Shown here: positions 20,036 to 31,309 of the stretch, in pieces
How the letters are laid out: each line of letters starts with the position of its first letter
Position numbering within the stretch: position 1 is the first letter of the stretch
NCBI RefSeq assembly: GCF_000219625.1
Contig: NC_018216.1
Coordinates: forward strand, 1,302,001 to 1,366,000
Source of the DNA: Zymoseptoria tritici IPO323
Taxonomy: Eukaryota > Ascomycota > Dothideomycetes > Mycosphaerellales > Mycosphaerellaceae
Reading direction: 5' to 3'
Length of the DNA stretch: 64,000 nt
The notes under the pieces: generated by a model
Told to the model about the DNA's origin: nothing
Databases searched by the model: none
Seen by the model: the letters and a program-made list of their open reading frames with translations, nothing else
Translations under genes and position numbers: made by a program

Positions 20036-23000
20036 CTAGGCAAAATAACTCTTCCACAACACGCCTTCGAGATCCTCCAGCTGCTCCGGTTTGAATGCCT
20101 GTGAGATGTCAGTCAGTATGCGGCCTCAGAAAATCGAACGGGAACGTGACTCACCTTGACATCCACGTGCCACGTATCCTGTCTCGTCTTCTTGAAGTCG
20201 CTCAGCACGGTCTTGACGCTCTTACCCACCATACCCGGATCGCTCGCCGCACGTCCAGCAAGCGTCGCAAGCACTTCAGGCAGCCACTCTGGCGGTGGAG
20301 AGGTGTAAGGGAAGGCCTGAACAAGAGCACCGAGGCCGAGCACGGCGGCGTGACGTGTGAGCACCAACTTGTTCTGCTCTTGGCTGGGCACGTTGGATCC
20401 TTCAGAAGGTCCGGCTCTATTGCGCTTTGGCAGCGGGTTCTTGATGAGGAGGTTGGCGAAGTGCTTCTTCAAGTCGGAGATCTTCTTGTTGCGGAACTCA
20501 ATCGGTGAGCAGCGAACCATGCCGCTGAGAGTTGCGGCCGCTCCCAAGCGTACTTCGAGTTGCACATCGTGCAGCATCTCGCGCACACACTGAAAGAGAT
20601 CCTCAGCTTGCTTTTCGGGCAGCAGGAACAGGTGGCGGAAGTAAATGACTTGGATGTTGATGAGGACTCTCAGACGTTGATGCCAGGAAGTGGCCTGCTT
20701 GCCGATCTTGACGAGGGATGCCACAAACGGCTTCTCCTCGCCTGGACGATGAGGAATGTTCGGAAGATGGCGGAAGACGTGGTATGCAAGCGCTTGCAGC
20801 TCGGGATCCTCCTTGATGTCCATCATGTGGAGCAGTGCTTCCATGAAGGTGTCCGGAAAGAAGGGCACAAGAGTCGTGCAGTCGTAGTTACCGAGTGAGC
20901 CATCGAGCCATAAGAGTACAGTCTTGCTGGCCTGAGTGTAAGGCGTCGGCGTCTGCACTCCAGCTGGTCGCTCCAAACGCCACTTCTCGATCCGCTCGAA
21001 AATGCTCTTGACAGTACTAGTGTACTCCTCACTGGGTTGATAGGGTCGTGTGCCGATGGAGGATTCTGCTTTCTGAGCTTCAAGCAGCGTCGGAATGTCC
21101 TTGTACGATTCATGATACCTCGTGCGGAAGATTGTCGCAAGCGTGCCTCCCATGATCTCACGAACGCTCTTGTACGGATGGTCAAGATGCTCCAGAAAGT
21201 CTTCGATGATGGGGCGGTGAAGCTGGAAATGCCATCCCGCAGAGCCGACAACAAGTTGCAGCATGGAGATTTTCGAGCTCTCCTTGAACGCGGCGCTTGA
21301 CTCCATGTCTAGACGGAAGCCTGCGAGCCAGTCGACCAGTGGCCATGCTCGACGAGGGTCCTTGCCACTGACGATGAGTGCCACGAATGAAGACCAGTAT
21401 GATGTGTTCTCAGGTGTGAGGCCGTCACTGAAGATGCGGCGGACGATTGGGAAGGCGAACTCCCAGATCTTGGTGCGCAGCTCTTGCGAAAACTCCTCCG
21501 AGCTGAACAACATCGCACCCAGGATCTCAGCCATCGCACGATGCTGATGCTTATCAGTGCCATCTCCGTACACTGCCTGTGTGAGATCCTTGAAATCGTC
21601 AAAGGTTACTGGAGTGAGGTCATTCGCCATGAGGTCCATCGCATAGGCGACGATCATCGCCATCGACATGCGGAAACGGTCGGCGTTATCGCGAGGTTCT
21701 TGCTTCATGTACCCGAAGAAGGTCGAAAGCCAGTGGCGATCGAGGTGTTTGCCCACCTTGCGGCGGACTGCGAGCTCGGTCTCGTCATATTCGAGAAGGG
21801 TCGGACCAGTACGGAACCCGCGCATTGTCTTCTGCCACACCAGCCATCCGGGATAGTCACTGTCGATGTATGCTTCAGCCTCTGGCTTTGCGAATGCCTC
21901 GAGGTAGCGAGTGGTCCAACCTGGGTTGTCGCGATCAGTCGGAACGGAAACCTCATCAGGATCCTTCTGCTGGTCCATCAAGTAGTTCTCGTACTTGTGC
22001 CCGACCAGTGCACGCATTTGAGTGAGACTGAAGATGGCCGTCATGGAGCTACCGTACAGAGCTCGCAATTGTGGATGAGGATCGATGACACCTTTGACCA
22101 CCAAGTCGAGCATGCCGTCAGAAGCGATGGTCTCAAAACGATAGTCGAGGCCAATTGCCATGCCTGCAGTCCGCACAGCTTTCTTCCAATGACTGTTTCT
22201 AACAGACTCGATCAGCTCGGCAGCAAGCTCTGATTTACGCTTCTCCACAACTTTGCGTCGCTGTGCAATCTTGGCCTTCTTCTGTGGAACGAGCGCCTGG
22301 GCGTCTTCTATCGTCTGCGCAATGGTTCTTGTCATGGTGGCTGGGTTCTTGGGCCAGATGGCATTGAGTGTGCCTTCATCGAGAATGACCATTCGATCCA
22401 TTGCCTTGGTCATATCCTGGATCGTGAAGATGGACTGCGATACCAGCTTCTGAATGCTCGGTCGATCTGCTTCCGAGACTTGAATGTACAGCTTGATCAT
22501 GCGTGGCGCATACTTCCAATTCCGTCCGATAGGCTTGGCCAGACTGCCGAACAGTAGTGAGAAGACAGCGCCCTTGATTCTGGGGTGGTCGCCCTTTTTC
22601 AATGCATCTTCAAGAGCATCGAGCAATGGTGGAATGATGAGAGGCTTGGCACCGACGATACTCTTCATTGCTTGTTCACCCGCTGACTGCGCCGTACGGC
22701 GGATCTCGGTGTATACCGAGGTGCTCGAGTGCGCAAGATCCAAAAGCAGTGTCTTGTCGAGATCTGAAGCCGCTCGCGGGTGCTCATTGAATCGCAGGCG
22801 CTGAAAGTGGTAGAGATTGGCTCTCCGCACCAATAGTGGTCGTGGGTACTGCTTTCTCAATCCCGAGGATTTGAAAGGATGAATGTCGGCAGCAAGGAGA
22901 CGAGTGAGTCGATCAAGGACGTGAGCAGAGCGTTCGAGACCAATATCCACAAACCACGAGCGGTATGCTGTATACAGCGCATTGAAGCATTGCACATCAT

Positions 23001-26000
23001 CCTCTTGGTTGCGGACGAGGAAAGAGTGCACCTTGTGCAGTGTCTCTCCAGCCTCTTTGCGGAATCGATGGATTGTTTCGTACTGGGGTGTTCCGGCCTG
23101 TAGAGGGTAGCCGGTGGAGTATTCGAATGATCGCTTGACCTTTTCATCTTCTGGTTCGGTCAGATCGACACCACTGTCGTTGGGGCTGTCCTGTGGTTCG
23201 AGCTGATCGGCTGTGAGCGGCATATTCTCGTCGGTGCTTCTGGGTGTCACGTCGGCGAAGACATAAGGCGTGATGGTCTCATCGTCGGAGCGAAACAAGC
23301 GTGATGCGCCTGAAATCACCAAGCGGAGCAAGACTAGATTCCGTGAAACGTCGTCGGACCAGTCTTTGCCAACACCATCCCGCTTCACAGGTGCCACGTC
23401 TGAAATCAGGTCTTTCAGCGCTTTCAATGCGCGACCGCCCTGGGATTCGTAGATCCGCGTCGCAAATTCAAGCTCGGCTTGAGTCGGCACATGCCAGTTG
23501 ATGTCGAGTTCTGCGGGTCCTGTGATCTTACCCCAGCTGTCGACAGTCAACCCTTGGTCAAGCTCTGACTTGTTGTAGAGATTGAAGTCCATCGTGTAAG
23601 TCACCGTCAAATTGAGCAGCAGATGGTGCACGAAATTTGAAACGTGCACCAAAGGGATGCCTTTGCAGGTGTCCTGCATGTAGGCCGCGATGTCGAACAG
23701 ATCGTTTTGAAACTCGAGCACATCGCTACCAACATGAACCACGCACATACTCAAGAGCGACACATGCCAGACAAGAGCACGATCTCTGGGCAGGATCTCG
23801 GTGCCGGTGGTGCGGCTCGAGCCTGCGCCGTTCTCGCTGATCTCGGTCCTGATACTGGAGATGAGGTCTGGCAAGAGACGTCGGAGCGCCTTCTTGGGCG
23901 AGATCTTGACGAGCGCATTGCAGATGAACGCCATTGCATCGCGTGCTTGGTGGACGACGTGGTTTGAGATGAATCGGGCAATGTGGTCTAGAGCGATGTC
24001 GTACAGCTCGGGGCTTAAACTCGCCAGCATTGGGCTGAACGCGGCAGGTAGTGTGTTGACGACATTCTCCTCTGGACTACCGCTCTTGACTCTGGCAGCA
24101 TCAGGCAGATTCTGCAAGAGCGTGAAGACACGACCGAGAAAGCTAATAAGAAACTCGGCGAACCCGGCGGTGGAAGACTTGAGGATCAACGTCTCGTCCT
24201 CTTCGTTCAGCTCGGTCTCATAGTCGATATCGATGCCTGGCCCTTCTTGATCGAAACGAGCGACTTGAGATGTGACCCATTCCACGGCGATGCCAGTGCC
24301 AGTACCCGATGACGGTGGGGAGTCGGCGTCGACCATTTCATAATCGCTATCGAGCTCGCTCTTCACCTTGCGACGTGCTTTGGTCAAGTCGTGGAGCGGA
24401 ATGTTGTAGCATACTGATTGGATGAAGGACAGACTATGCATCGTCTTGTCGAGGTCGTTGGCATCAATGCCAGGAAGTGCCAGGCCGAGAAGAGTCGTCA
24501 GATGGCATCGGAAGCCTTTGGTCCTTGATATGGATCTGCTCAGCATCTGCAGGGCACGAATGGATGAAATCGTCCGATGGACTTCGACCAGACCTTGCAT
24601 CGCGGGGTAGATGCGCTGCAGTGCACCAGGAAGGACCAGCGTAGGCTCGAGATATGCGAGGCTTTGCAGTGTGTGTAGGCTGTAGTTCATTGCGGTTCCG
24701 CTCTTCGCATAGATACCCATGAACACCACATCTCGTAGACACAGCACGAACCGACGCTTCACCTCCACGTTCAGCTTGCGATCCTCGGGAATATCATACT
24801 CGCCACTCTGCTCGCGGTTCCATCGCATGACGAAGAAGTCAGCAAGGTAGTAGACCAGTTGAGACAAGCCCTTCGTCCACGCGCCAGAGTTGGAAGGGTG
24901 AAAGAAGGTTTCGATGCCTTGGATCAGACCCTCGAGCTGATGCAACACGGACTTCAAGTTGTCCACTTTCAGGCAATGAGGTGAAAGCGACATGACAATC
25001 CATCTTGCAATGCTGTGCGAGACCGGATGCTTCCTCGGATCTCGGTCTAGGAAAAGAGCGGAGCCAGATCCAAGATCAACGATCGGACTGTATGGCGTGG
25101 TAGCCTGTCCGACCGGAATGTCGAGTGTTCTGAGCACCGCGGTGAAGATCAGGGAAGATTGCTCTTCCGTGAAAATACCGCAAGGACCAAATGGCACCTG
25201 CTCGGCTCCAAGACAGTCCCTAGCTTGCCTTGAGAAGATGTCCAAAAAGCGCATATCGACCATCATCGACCGATTGATGGTCGACCAGAGATGGAAGAAG
25301 GTTGGGAGGTAGTATTGTGGTTGGAGCTTGGGTTCGTCTGCTGGAGGTGGTGCGGTCGGGAGCATCAAGTTGAACAGTCCGATGACCACAAATGCGTGCT
25401 CTGAGAACGACATGCTGTAGAATGGCAAAAACTCTTCAAGCATGGCGGGTATATCCTTGGGATCGAAGAAGAGCTGCGCGAATGTGCATAGCTTGGTGAG
25501 TGTCCGAATATTCCTCTTACTGCTGTATGTGTTTTGTGTGCTCGTCTCCGATGGGAGGACGAACACCTTCAGCTCATTGTACAATGGCCGCCAGTCGAGG
25601 ATGAGGTCCTTGCCAGGTCGCAAGTAGTGTTTCCTCTTGGTGAGAACCATGAACATGCTCGCAAAGCGTTCTGAGACTGCGTATTCTAGGCCTGGCGCCA
25701 GTGAAAGCTCGTAGTAGAGCTTCACTAACGACACCCGTTGCTTCTTTGTCAAGTCGAACTTGAGTGTCATCCATCCTCGAATCTCTTTCGTCCAGTGCAC
25801 TGCGCCAGGCACAAAGTCTCCCGAAGCCACCGACACGTACAGGTGCTTGATCATCTCATCCATATCTTGCTCCCGCTTCTCCACCGACTCGGTCTCGTAG
25901 GGTAATGATTCGGCGTAGGGAAAGACTCGAGGGCGGATTCGTCCCAGTCTCGCAAGATCGCTGGAGTTGTCTTCACCATCTTGCATTGTGCGATCGCCGC

Positions 26001-26118
26001 CGACGCCGGGAGACGTTGCTCGAGAATCATCGTTGCTGTTGGAACTCCCATGATGTATCCCGTTGACCTGACCTAAAAGGTCAGACACGCGATCGTGCAC
26101 TGCACCGTCCGCCGTCAT
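20036..26118 (-). CDS. blm10: Proteasome activator BLM10/PA200
   Basis: Large HEAT-repeat cap that binds the end of the 20S proteasome, opens its gate and promotes ubiquitin-independent turnover and assembly. CDS complement(join(20036..20098,20155..26118)), 2008 aa, within the size range of the family. ATG 26118 (MTADGAVHD) is chosen because the open frame upstream has no ATG. Helical repeats fill the protein; the middle and C-terminal regions (for example PLLVRRANLYHFQRLRFNEH, LRVLINIQVIYFRHLFLLPE) are typical of Blm10 mid and DUF3437 domains. A 56-nt intron separates the last 20 codons. The protein ends KSYFA. Family members dock on the 20S alpha-ring through a C-terminal Hb-Tyr-X motif; here the penultimate residue is Phe, preceded by Tyr. 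Divergent with psf3. Confidence 0.93.
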
Positions 26119-26944
26119 CTTGAGAGTGTCGAGCCTGTGACTGGGCGGCTCATTGGTGATGATTAATGAAGCCTCGTCCCGTTTATGTGCCGGATGTGAG
26201 GATGATGTCTCGAATGGATGTACGGCCACGTCGATGTCACCTGGTCTATCACACGACAGCCAGATAAGTCGCCGTCGGTTCGAGCTCCGGAATGCGGCCG
26301 GCGATTGGTGGCGCGGTGATGTTTTGAGGTCGCGTTTCAGTAGTGCTGAGAAGGAACGAAGGTCTAGAAGCTCAACAGCTGAAGACGGGAGGCTGCAGAT
26401 GCAAGCTTTGGTTGGGATGCGGTGAAGAAAGGCGTGTTGCCTTGTCGTACAGGCGCTTGGCGATGTTTAGATGGATGTCATCGACTGGAGCTTGTGACGG
26501 GAGGCCAGAGCTTCATGTGCAGGGCTGGCTTACTAATGGGAGCGTGGACGTTCCAGGTTGGCCGCTCGCGTGACGACTTCTCGATGATAGCAACGTGAAT
26601 TTCGTGTGGTCGCGAGTGAAGAGTATTTCGGGCGGGAAACGAAGAATTGTCTGCTGCAACTTTGGGCGGGTTGTGAAAGAAGAGAAGAAGGAACTGGCTA
26701 AAGAAGCTTCGATAAGGTACATAAGGTATACGGCTTACCAGCGGCCACGCAAGTCCAGTCTGCCTAGAGCAGGCGTCCGCTCGTTACGCACGCGACCAAC
26801 TCCCGGAGTCGATACTGGCCGAGGCCATTGGACCAGGCGATATTCCATTGACTTCAACATCGAAATACTGCCGCGATAACGACTGCTTCAAGCCGGACCA
26901 CTTCCACCACCTGAACGTGTCGCTTTCGCGTTCCGCCCTTGACC
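26119..26944. promoter_or_regulatory. Divergent promoter region between blm10 and psf3
   Basis: About 830 bp between two outward-facing start codons. The first 110 bp are an open continuation of the blm10 frame without an ATG, probably 5' UTR. I see no candidate gene and cannot assign specific sites. Confidence 0.5.
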
Positions 26945-27580
26945 ATGTCCTACTTCTCCCCTGATGCCATCCTGACGGATGCGCAGAAGGCGCCCTGCGA
27001 ATTCGGTCTCGCCGTTCCGCAGCTCACACCTCTCAACAATGGATCTGCAATCGACAAGGGCACCAAATTGGAACTGCCTTTGTGGATAGCAGAAATGCTG
27101 GCTGTGTCGAAACCTGCGGACACGGCTCTGGCGACGCTGGATATGCCCGCACCGCTCGGCCATCGTGTACTGAATGCATTACGAGCGGATCCGAAGTCTG
27201 TTGATGTCAGAGCGCAGGCGCAGTGGTTTTATGGGTTGGGCGAGAGGATGCTCGAATTGTTCGAGGATGAGGAGGTTGCGGAGGTGTTGAACGATGTGAG
27301 TTGTGTGTTGTCACAATACCGTTGCGCAAATACTGATCGACAGTGCAGACATTCAAGCAAAGATCACTGGAGATTGCAGACAAGGCGCAGAATACCCGTA
27401 ATGTACAGCAAGGCAGTGATAACGAGTTCATGAGTGGACTGGATGAGACGGAAAGGCAATGTGAGTTTGATACGCCGTGCGGAACTTCAAAAATGCTAAC
27501 TGCCTCCAGTATTCCGTGCAGCACACGATGGCAGTCATGCCGTGAGGAAGTGGCTAGATGTCAACAGCCGTCGCGATTGA
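26945..27580 (+). CDS. psf3: DNA replication complex GINS subunit Psf3
   Basis: One of four GINS subunits (Sld5, Psf1-3) in the CMG replicative helicase. CDS join(26945..27295,27349..27460,27510..27580), 177 aa. Introns of 53 and 49 nt carry GT donors and AG acceptors, with a clear CTAAC branch site in the second; removing them gives one continuous frame. Typical Psf3 features: N-terminal SYFSPDAILTDAQKAPCEF with the family's early Asp-Ile-Leu-like start, then LTPLNNGSAIDKGTKLELPL, LPLWIAEML, a helical A-domain, and the short C-terminal helix ETERQLFRAAHDGSHAVRKW. Length fits fungal Psf3. Its 3' end faces the BTB gene 137 bp away. Confidence 0.92.
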
Positions 27581-27717
27581 CACAAACTTGCCGCCTGCAC
27601 TGCACATCCTCGTATCATTCCTTTCGGTCCCATTGTCCCCGGATGTCATATGTCCCTGCCTTCCATGCGATGCTTGTCATCCACCGCGTCTACAGCGCCA
27701 TGCTCGAGACTCGTTCT

Positions 27718-28599
27718 CTAATCGTTGCTCGACTCGCATTCCCTGCATGTGATAAACCACTGTTCTTGATCACAGTTGCAGCTGGCAAGTTTGTCGCATG
27801 TGCGGCATTGAGCCAATCCCTCGAATCTCGATGTTGAGTACAGTCCGCAACCGCCGCATTCGACACTCGAAGTTGGGTCCCACTTCGATGCTTGGGTCCA
27901 AATTTTGTCCTCGCCTTCGCGCCATGTCTCGCCGTCGCCCTTGGTTTTGAAGAGCTGTTTCCCAGCCCGAGCCGGCGTGCGGTATCGTGGGAATTCGATC
28001 TTGGCCAAGTCTCCCGAGGCCTTCTGCGAGGAGTGGAATGCTCGAAGGAAGCCGGAGCAGCCGCCGAGGTGTTGTTCTACTGCAATACCGATGTGCTCAC
28101 CTCCTCTGCTCATACGATGGACCGCGTAGTCGGCGATGATGATTCGAAACGGGGAGGTTTCCGTTGCTGCCAAGTCAAAGCAGCGGCCTAGTGTATCGAA
28201 TGGAACATTGTCCTCGTTGAGGAAAATGCACGCCGATATCACTGCAGCATCCTGCAGGTGTGGCAGCATATACTTTTCGCCGAAATTCCAGATGTCGAGG
28301 GCGTACTGAAAATCGTCACCACGGGCGAGAGTGTTGGCGAGTGTGAACGAAAGGCGGCCTTCATAAGCGAAGGCGACAAAGGCCTCGAAAGTAGACACCG
28401 AGTCTTCTGGCAGCCGGATGTGCCTCGTTTGTCCTTCCACGAAGCGATCCGCTTTGAGCGCATTTGTGAACCACGTAGAACATGCGCAGAGCACGTCTTG
28501 AGGCACACGAAAGTCCTTGGCTCCGGAGCCTTGCCCAACGCGAACGATGACCATGGGGCTTTCGAGTCTTCTGTCATAATGTGAGCCTGCTGAATTCAT
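27718..28599 (-). CDS. BTB/POZ-domain protein with Cys-rich C-terminus
   Basis: 293 aa from ATG 28599 (MNSAGSHYD); the frame is open further upstream but that part is low-complexity and the region reads as 5' flank. BTB fold at about 15-125: MVIVRVGQGSGAKDFRVPQD, CSTWFTNALKADRFVEGQ, IRLPEDSVSTFEAFVAFAYEG, followed by a BACK-like helical part (DIWNFGEKYMLPHLQDAAV). The last 50 residues hold a compact Cys cluster (CGGCG, CRTC, CNC, CREC) that looks like a small zinc-binding module. BTB proteins of this short fungal type may be Cul3 adaptors, but that role is inferred from family. A second BTB gene lies 650 bp upstream in the same orientation. Confidence 0.85.
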   Translation of the reverse strand: MNSAGSHYDRRLESPMVIVRVGQGSGAKDFRVPQDVLCACSTWFTNALKADRFVEGQTRHIRLPEDSVSTFEAFVAFAYEGRLSFTLANTLARGDDFQYALDIWNFGEKYMLPHLQDAAVISACIFLNEDNVPFDTLGRCFDLAATETSPFRIIIADYAVHRMSRGGEHIGIAVEQHLGGCSGFLRAFHSSQKASGDLAKIEFPRYRTPARAGKQLFKTKGDGETWREGEDKIWTQASKWDPTSSVECGGCGLYSTSRFEGLAQCRTCDKLASCNCDQEQWFITCRECESSND

Positions 28600-29248
28600 G
28601 TCAAGTAGAGATGTGGTGGGGGAACTGACTTGACGAGTTCTGCCATGACGGACAACATGGTGAAGTAGCTTTCCTGCCAGGTGACGTGAGCGTCTGTGGT
28701 GCGCAGTAGACGATGCAGTGCTGCAGTTCGATGATGTGGAGTACAGTGCTGCGAGCGTGTGCATCGGTGATGCTGAGGAGGTGATGAAGTGCGGTAAGCG
28801 TTGCAAGAGCGGAAGGCACCGAATTTCAAGGCCCCCGTAGTGATCTCATGGCGAGTTCGTTCACTTCACCACCCACGACGTGACCATCACTGACACGCCA
28901 TGGAGGTCTCACTTGCAGGGTGGCAACCACATGTGTTCTCCCAGGTCACAGTAAGTCTTTGGCGGATTGTTTTGGAGCCTTTTACCTTCTCAATAGAAGC
29001 CTCACACGGTTTGTCACATGTGGACGTCCAACGTACTCAGTGATCTGATCGCATTTCAGAAGAAGCATCTCCGACACAGCGTACAGAGCAGCTTCCAACA
29101 CCATCAAACTCGCCCTGCTCAACGCCTCGTGAAGTTGTGGTGCTCGTAATCCGGACTCGGCGGCCCTGTTCCCGTGGAGTTCCATCCTATCTCTTGAAGG
29201 CATCTTCTGACGCTCCGTCAAGCATGCGCACTGTTCCGCAATCCCAGC
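28600..29248. other. Intergenic region between two BTB genes
   Basis: About 650 bp. Contains TTCACTTCACC near 28860, one instance of a motif seen upstream of several genes. No other feature recognised. Confidence 0.5.
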
Positions 29249-30123
29249 CTAGTCCTCCAACTCAATGGGCTCCCCTTTCGACATCCCAGCCTGTGCAACC
29301 GGAACTACAAGACCACACAGACGAAGCACCCAATCCTCCGGCTCCGGCTCACGGACCGCAAGTCCGCTCTGTATGCTCTGCAGCTGCAGCAATTGCGGCA
29401 ACTTGGGCTTCTTCTTCTCCGAAATCACGGACGTGTACCAGGTGTGCATCGAGCGATACAGCATGCTCGTCAGGCCGCCGAACATCGGAGAATCGTACTC
29501 CTCGATGCGCACTGGACTATTCTTGACCTGGGCCTGAGCGACGAGGATGAGGCTGGTCAAGCGGCGGAGCTGTGAGTAGGAGCTTGGGCTGCGTCGAAAA
29601 ATTGCGGTGATATCGGCTTTGGCGAGGAGAAGTGGTCTGGTGCTAAGCAGAGCGCACAGGGCTGACATGACCTCGTTCTGGAGGCGCGCGACGCCGTAGC
29701 TATATCGGTCGGGTCAGCGAGGGCAAAGGTGAGTGATCATCGATACACCTACGTCTCTCCGAAGATCCACAGATCGATCAGCATCGTCTTGGACTCCTGC
29801 AACTGCTCAATCTCTGCGTCGCCTGGAAAGGTGAAGTTGGGCGTCTGGTAGGTCCAGTAGGCATACTGCTTGAGCGTGGCGATGGAAACATTGGGCAGCG
29901 AGATCTTCCCTGGAAGGGGGTCAGCCATCTCTGCTGCCTGCTTGGGTTTGATGTGCTTACCATCCTCGCTCTTCACAGGGTTGTTCTGTGAGAGGATGAG
30001 AGCGAAGTACTCAGAGTAGAACGCCAGGAGCGCTTTGTGGACGGGAATCTCATGGCCTTGAGCGATCAAGTAGACCCTGTCGGATTGGATTGCCTGAAGA
30101 TATGCTTCTGGTGTCAACTGCAT
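29249..30123 (-). CDS. BTB/POZ-domain protein
   Basis: CDS complement(join(29249..29699,29753..30123)), 273 aa, with one 53-nt intron after ...DLWIFGET. Start at ATG 30123 (MQLTPEAYLQ); the open frame upstream has no earlier ATG. BTB core: DRVYLIAQGHEIPVHKALLA, FYSEYFALIL, then ISLPNVSIATLKQYAYWTYQ, the usual strand and helix order of the fold. After the intron comes a helical BACK-like region (YGVARLQNEVMSALCALLST). No kelch, MATH or zinc-finger domain follows. Same orientation and intron-poor layout as the neighbouring BTB gene, but the sequences are too different to be a recent duplicate. Confidence 0.85.
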
Positions 30124-30444
30124 GGTGGTGTAGGTCTCTTTCGTGATCAATGTTGCTGTCGAAGGTGTCCTCGTTGACTAAAGCTCAAAGCAAAGAATTA
30201 TGCTGGAGTCTATCAGAAACCTTGTTATTGTCCCATCTTCGGAACGATTGAGGTGAGGTCAGGAATTGCTTCACTCTTTGCTCTCACTTCCCCTAAGCAT
30301 GTGACAGAGCTGCCTGGAAAATGCGGTCATTGGCCAATCATGAAGTCACATCCGTCCTAGGCTGAGGGAGTGAATGGGATCCGACCTGCTCGTTGGAGAC
30401 AATAAGGCGGGGTACAGCAACAGCGAAGTACGGAGCATACATAC
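30124..30444. other. Intergenic region between BTB gene and dsc2
   Basis: About 320 bp holding the BTB promoter and dsc2 3' flank. Contains GAGGTGAGGT and CTTCACTC-like words near 30250-30290. No gene seen. Confidence 0.5.
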
Positions 30445-31309
30445 TTATGACGCCCCTCTGAACTGATCTGCCAGACCACCAAGCACACCTCTTCTTCTCA
30501 CATCCTCCCTATTGGTGTCCACGCCAGTAGCTCTTCCAGCCTCACCCTCCATCCGTCGTCTGAGATAATCGTAACGCTCTTTCTGTTCGTTGCCACCAAT
30601 GACCCAAGCTGGAAGACGCCATCTCGTTGCACCTGGCAGTATCTCCCTCCTATACGCGAAACCAACAATCCAGCCAATGCCTGCCGAGATTGCAGAGCCT
30701 GGCAGCTGGGAGAGTGCCAATTGCATGGGTATCAGGTACGATGTTGCCTTCGACGTGAGCATGAACCCATAGTCCTGGTCTGCGGAAGTTCCGGTAGGCG
30801 TAGATGCTGAGATGCGGTACTTGTAGATGTATGGGATTGCTGCGTGGTATTGCGCGAGGAGTGCAAAGACTAATGGAGTCGGACCTGCAGGGAGGTAGTT
30901 GATGCGTCCAAAGCTCAGCGGCCTGATGATGGTCGCCAGCAGTATCGGTGGGATGAGAGTGTTGTAAATGTAAGTAGATGCAATGAAAGACTACACCTAC
31001 CTGTCAGTCCGGAATCGCATTGCGCAAGGGTGAACATATGCTCACGGCAAACTTTCTGCTACCCCAGAGCCGTTCAATCACACGCAGGTTGTATATTGTC
31101 ATTGCCGCGAAGAGAACCTCAGTGCTGTTGGTGTAGCATAATTGCCATGTGAGCAATCTCCAATACTGCCAGTAATCCAGGAGATGTGGCCGGACTTCGA
31201 TCCACAGGAAGACCTTCGTATCGGTAAGGCTGGCGAGGAAGGAGGTTACGACAACGGCGATGACTAGAAGTCTGGACACGGGAGCGTTCGTGAATCCCGA
31301 GGCGAGCAT
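30445..31309 (-). CDS. dsc2: DSC E3 ubiquitin-ligase complex subunit 2 (rhomboid-like)
   Basis: Membrane subunit of the Golgi/endosomal DSC ubiquitin-ligase complex, which in fungi promotes SREBP cleavage and membrane-protein quality control. CDS complement(join(30445..30990,31046..31309)), 269 aa, one 55-nt intron after ...LWGSRKFA. Seen: an N-terminal hydrophobic helix (LLVIAVVVTSFLASL), then the rhomboid-pseudoprotease signature WQYWRLLTWQLCYTNSTEVL and AAMTIYNLRVIERLWGSRKF, further hydrophobic segments, and a polar Arg-rich tail after WRLPAWVIGG. There is no catalytic GxSx/His pair, in line with the inactive rhomboid fold of Dsc2/UBAC2. No C-terminal UBA domain is visible. Confidence 0.85.

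Noticed and set aside
26119..26229. Upstream extension of the Blm10 frame
   Set aside because: Open but starts at GTG; the first ATG is 26118, so it is taken as 5' UTR.
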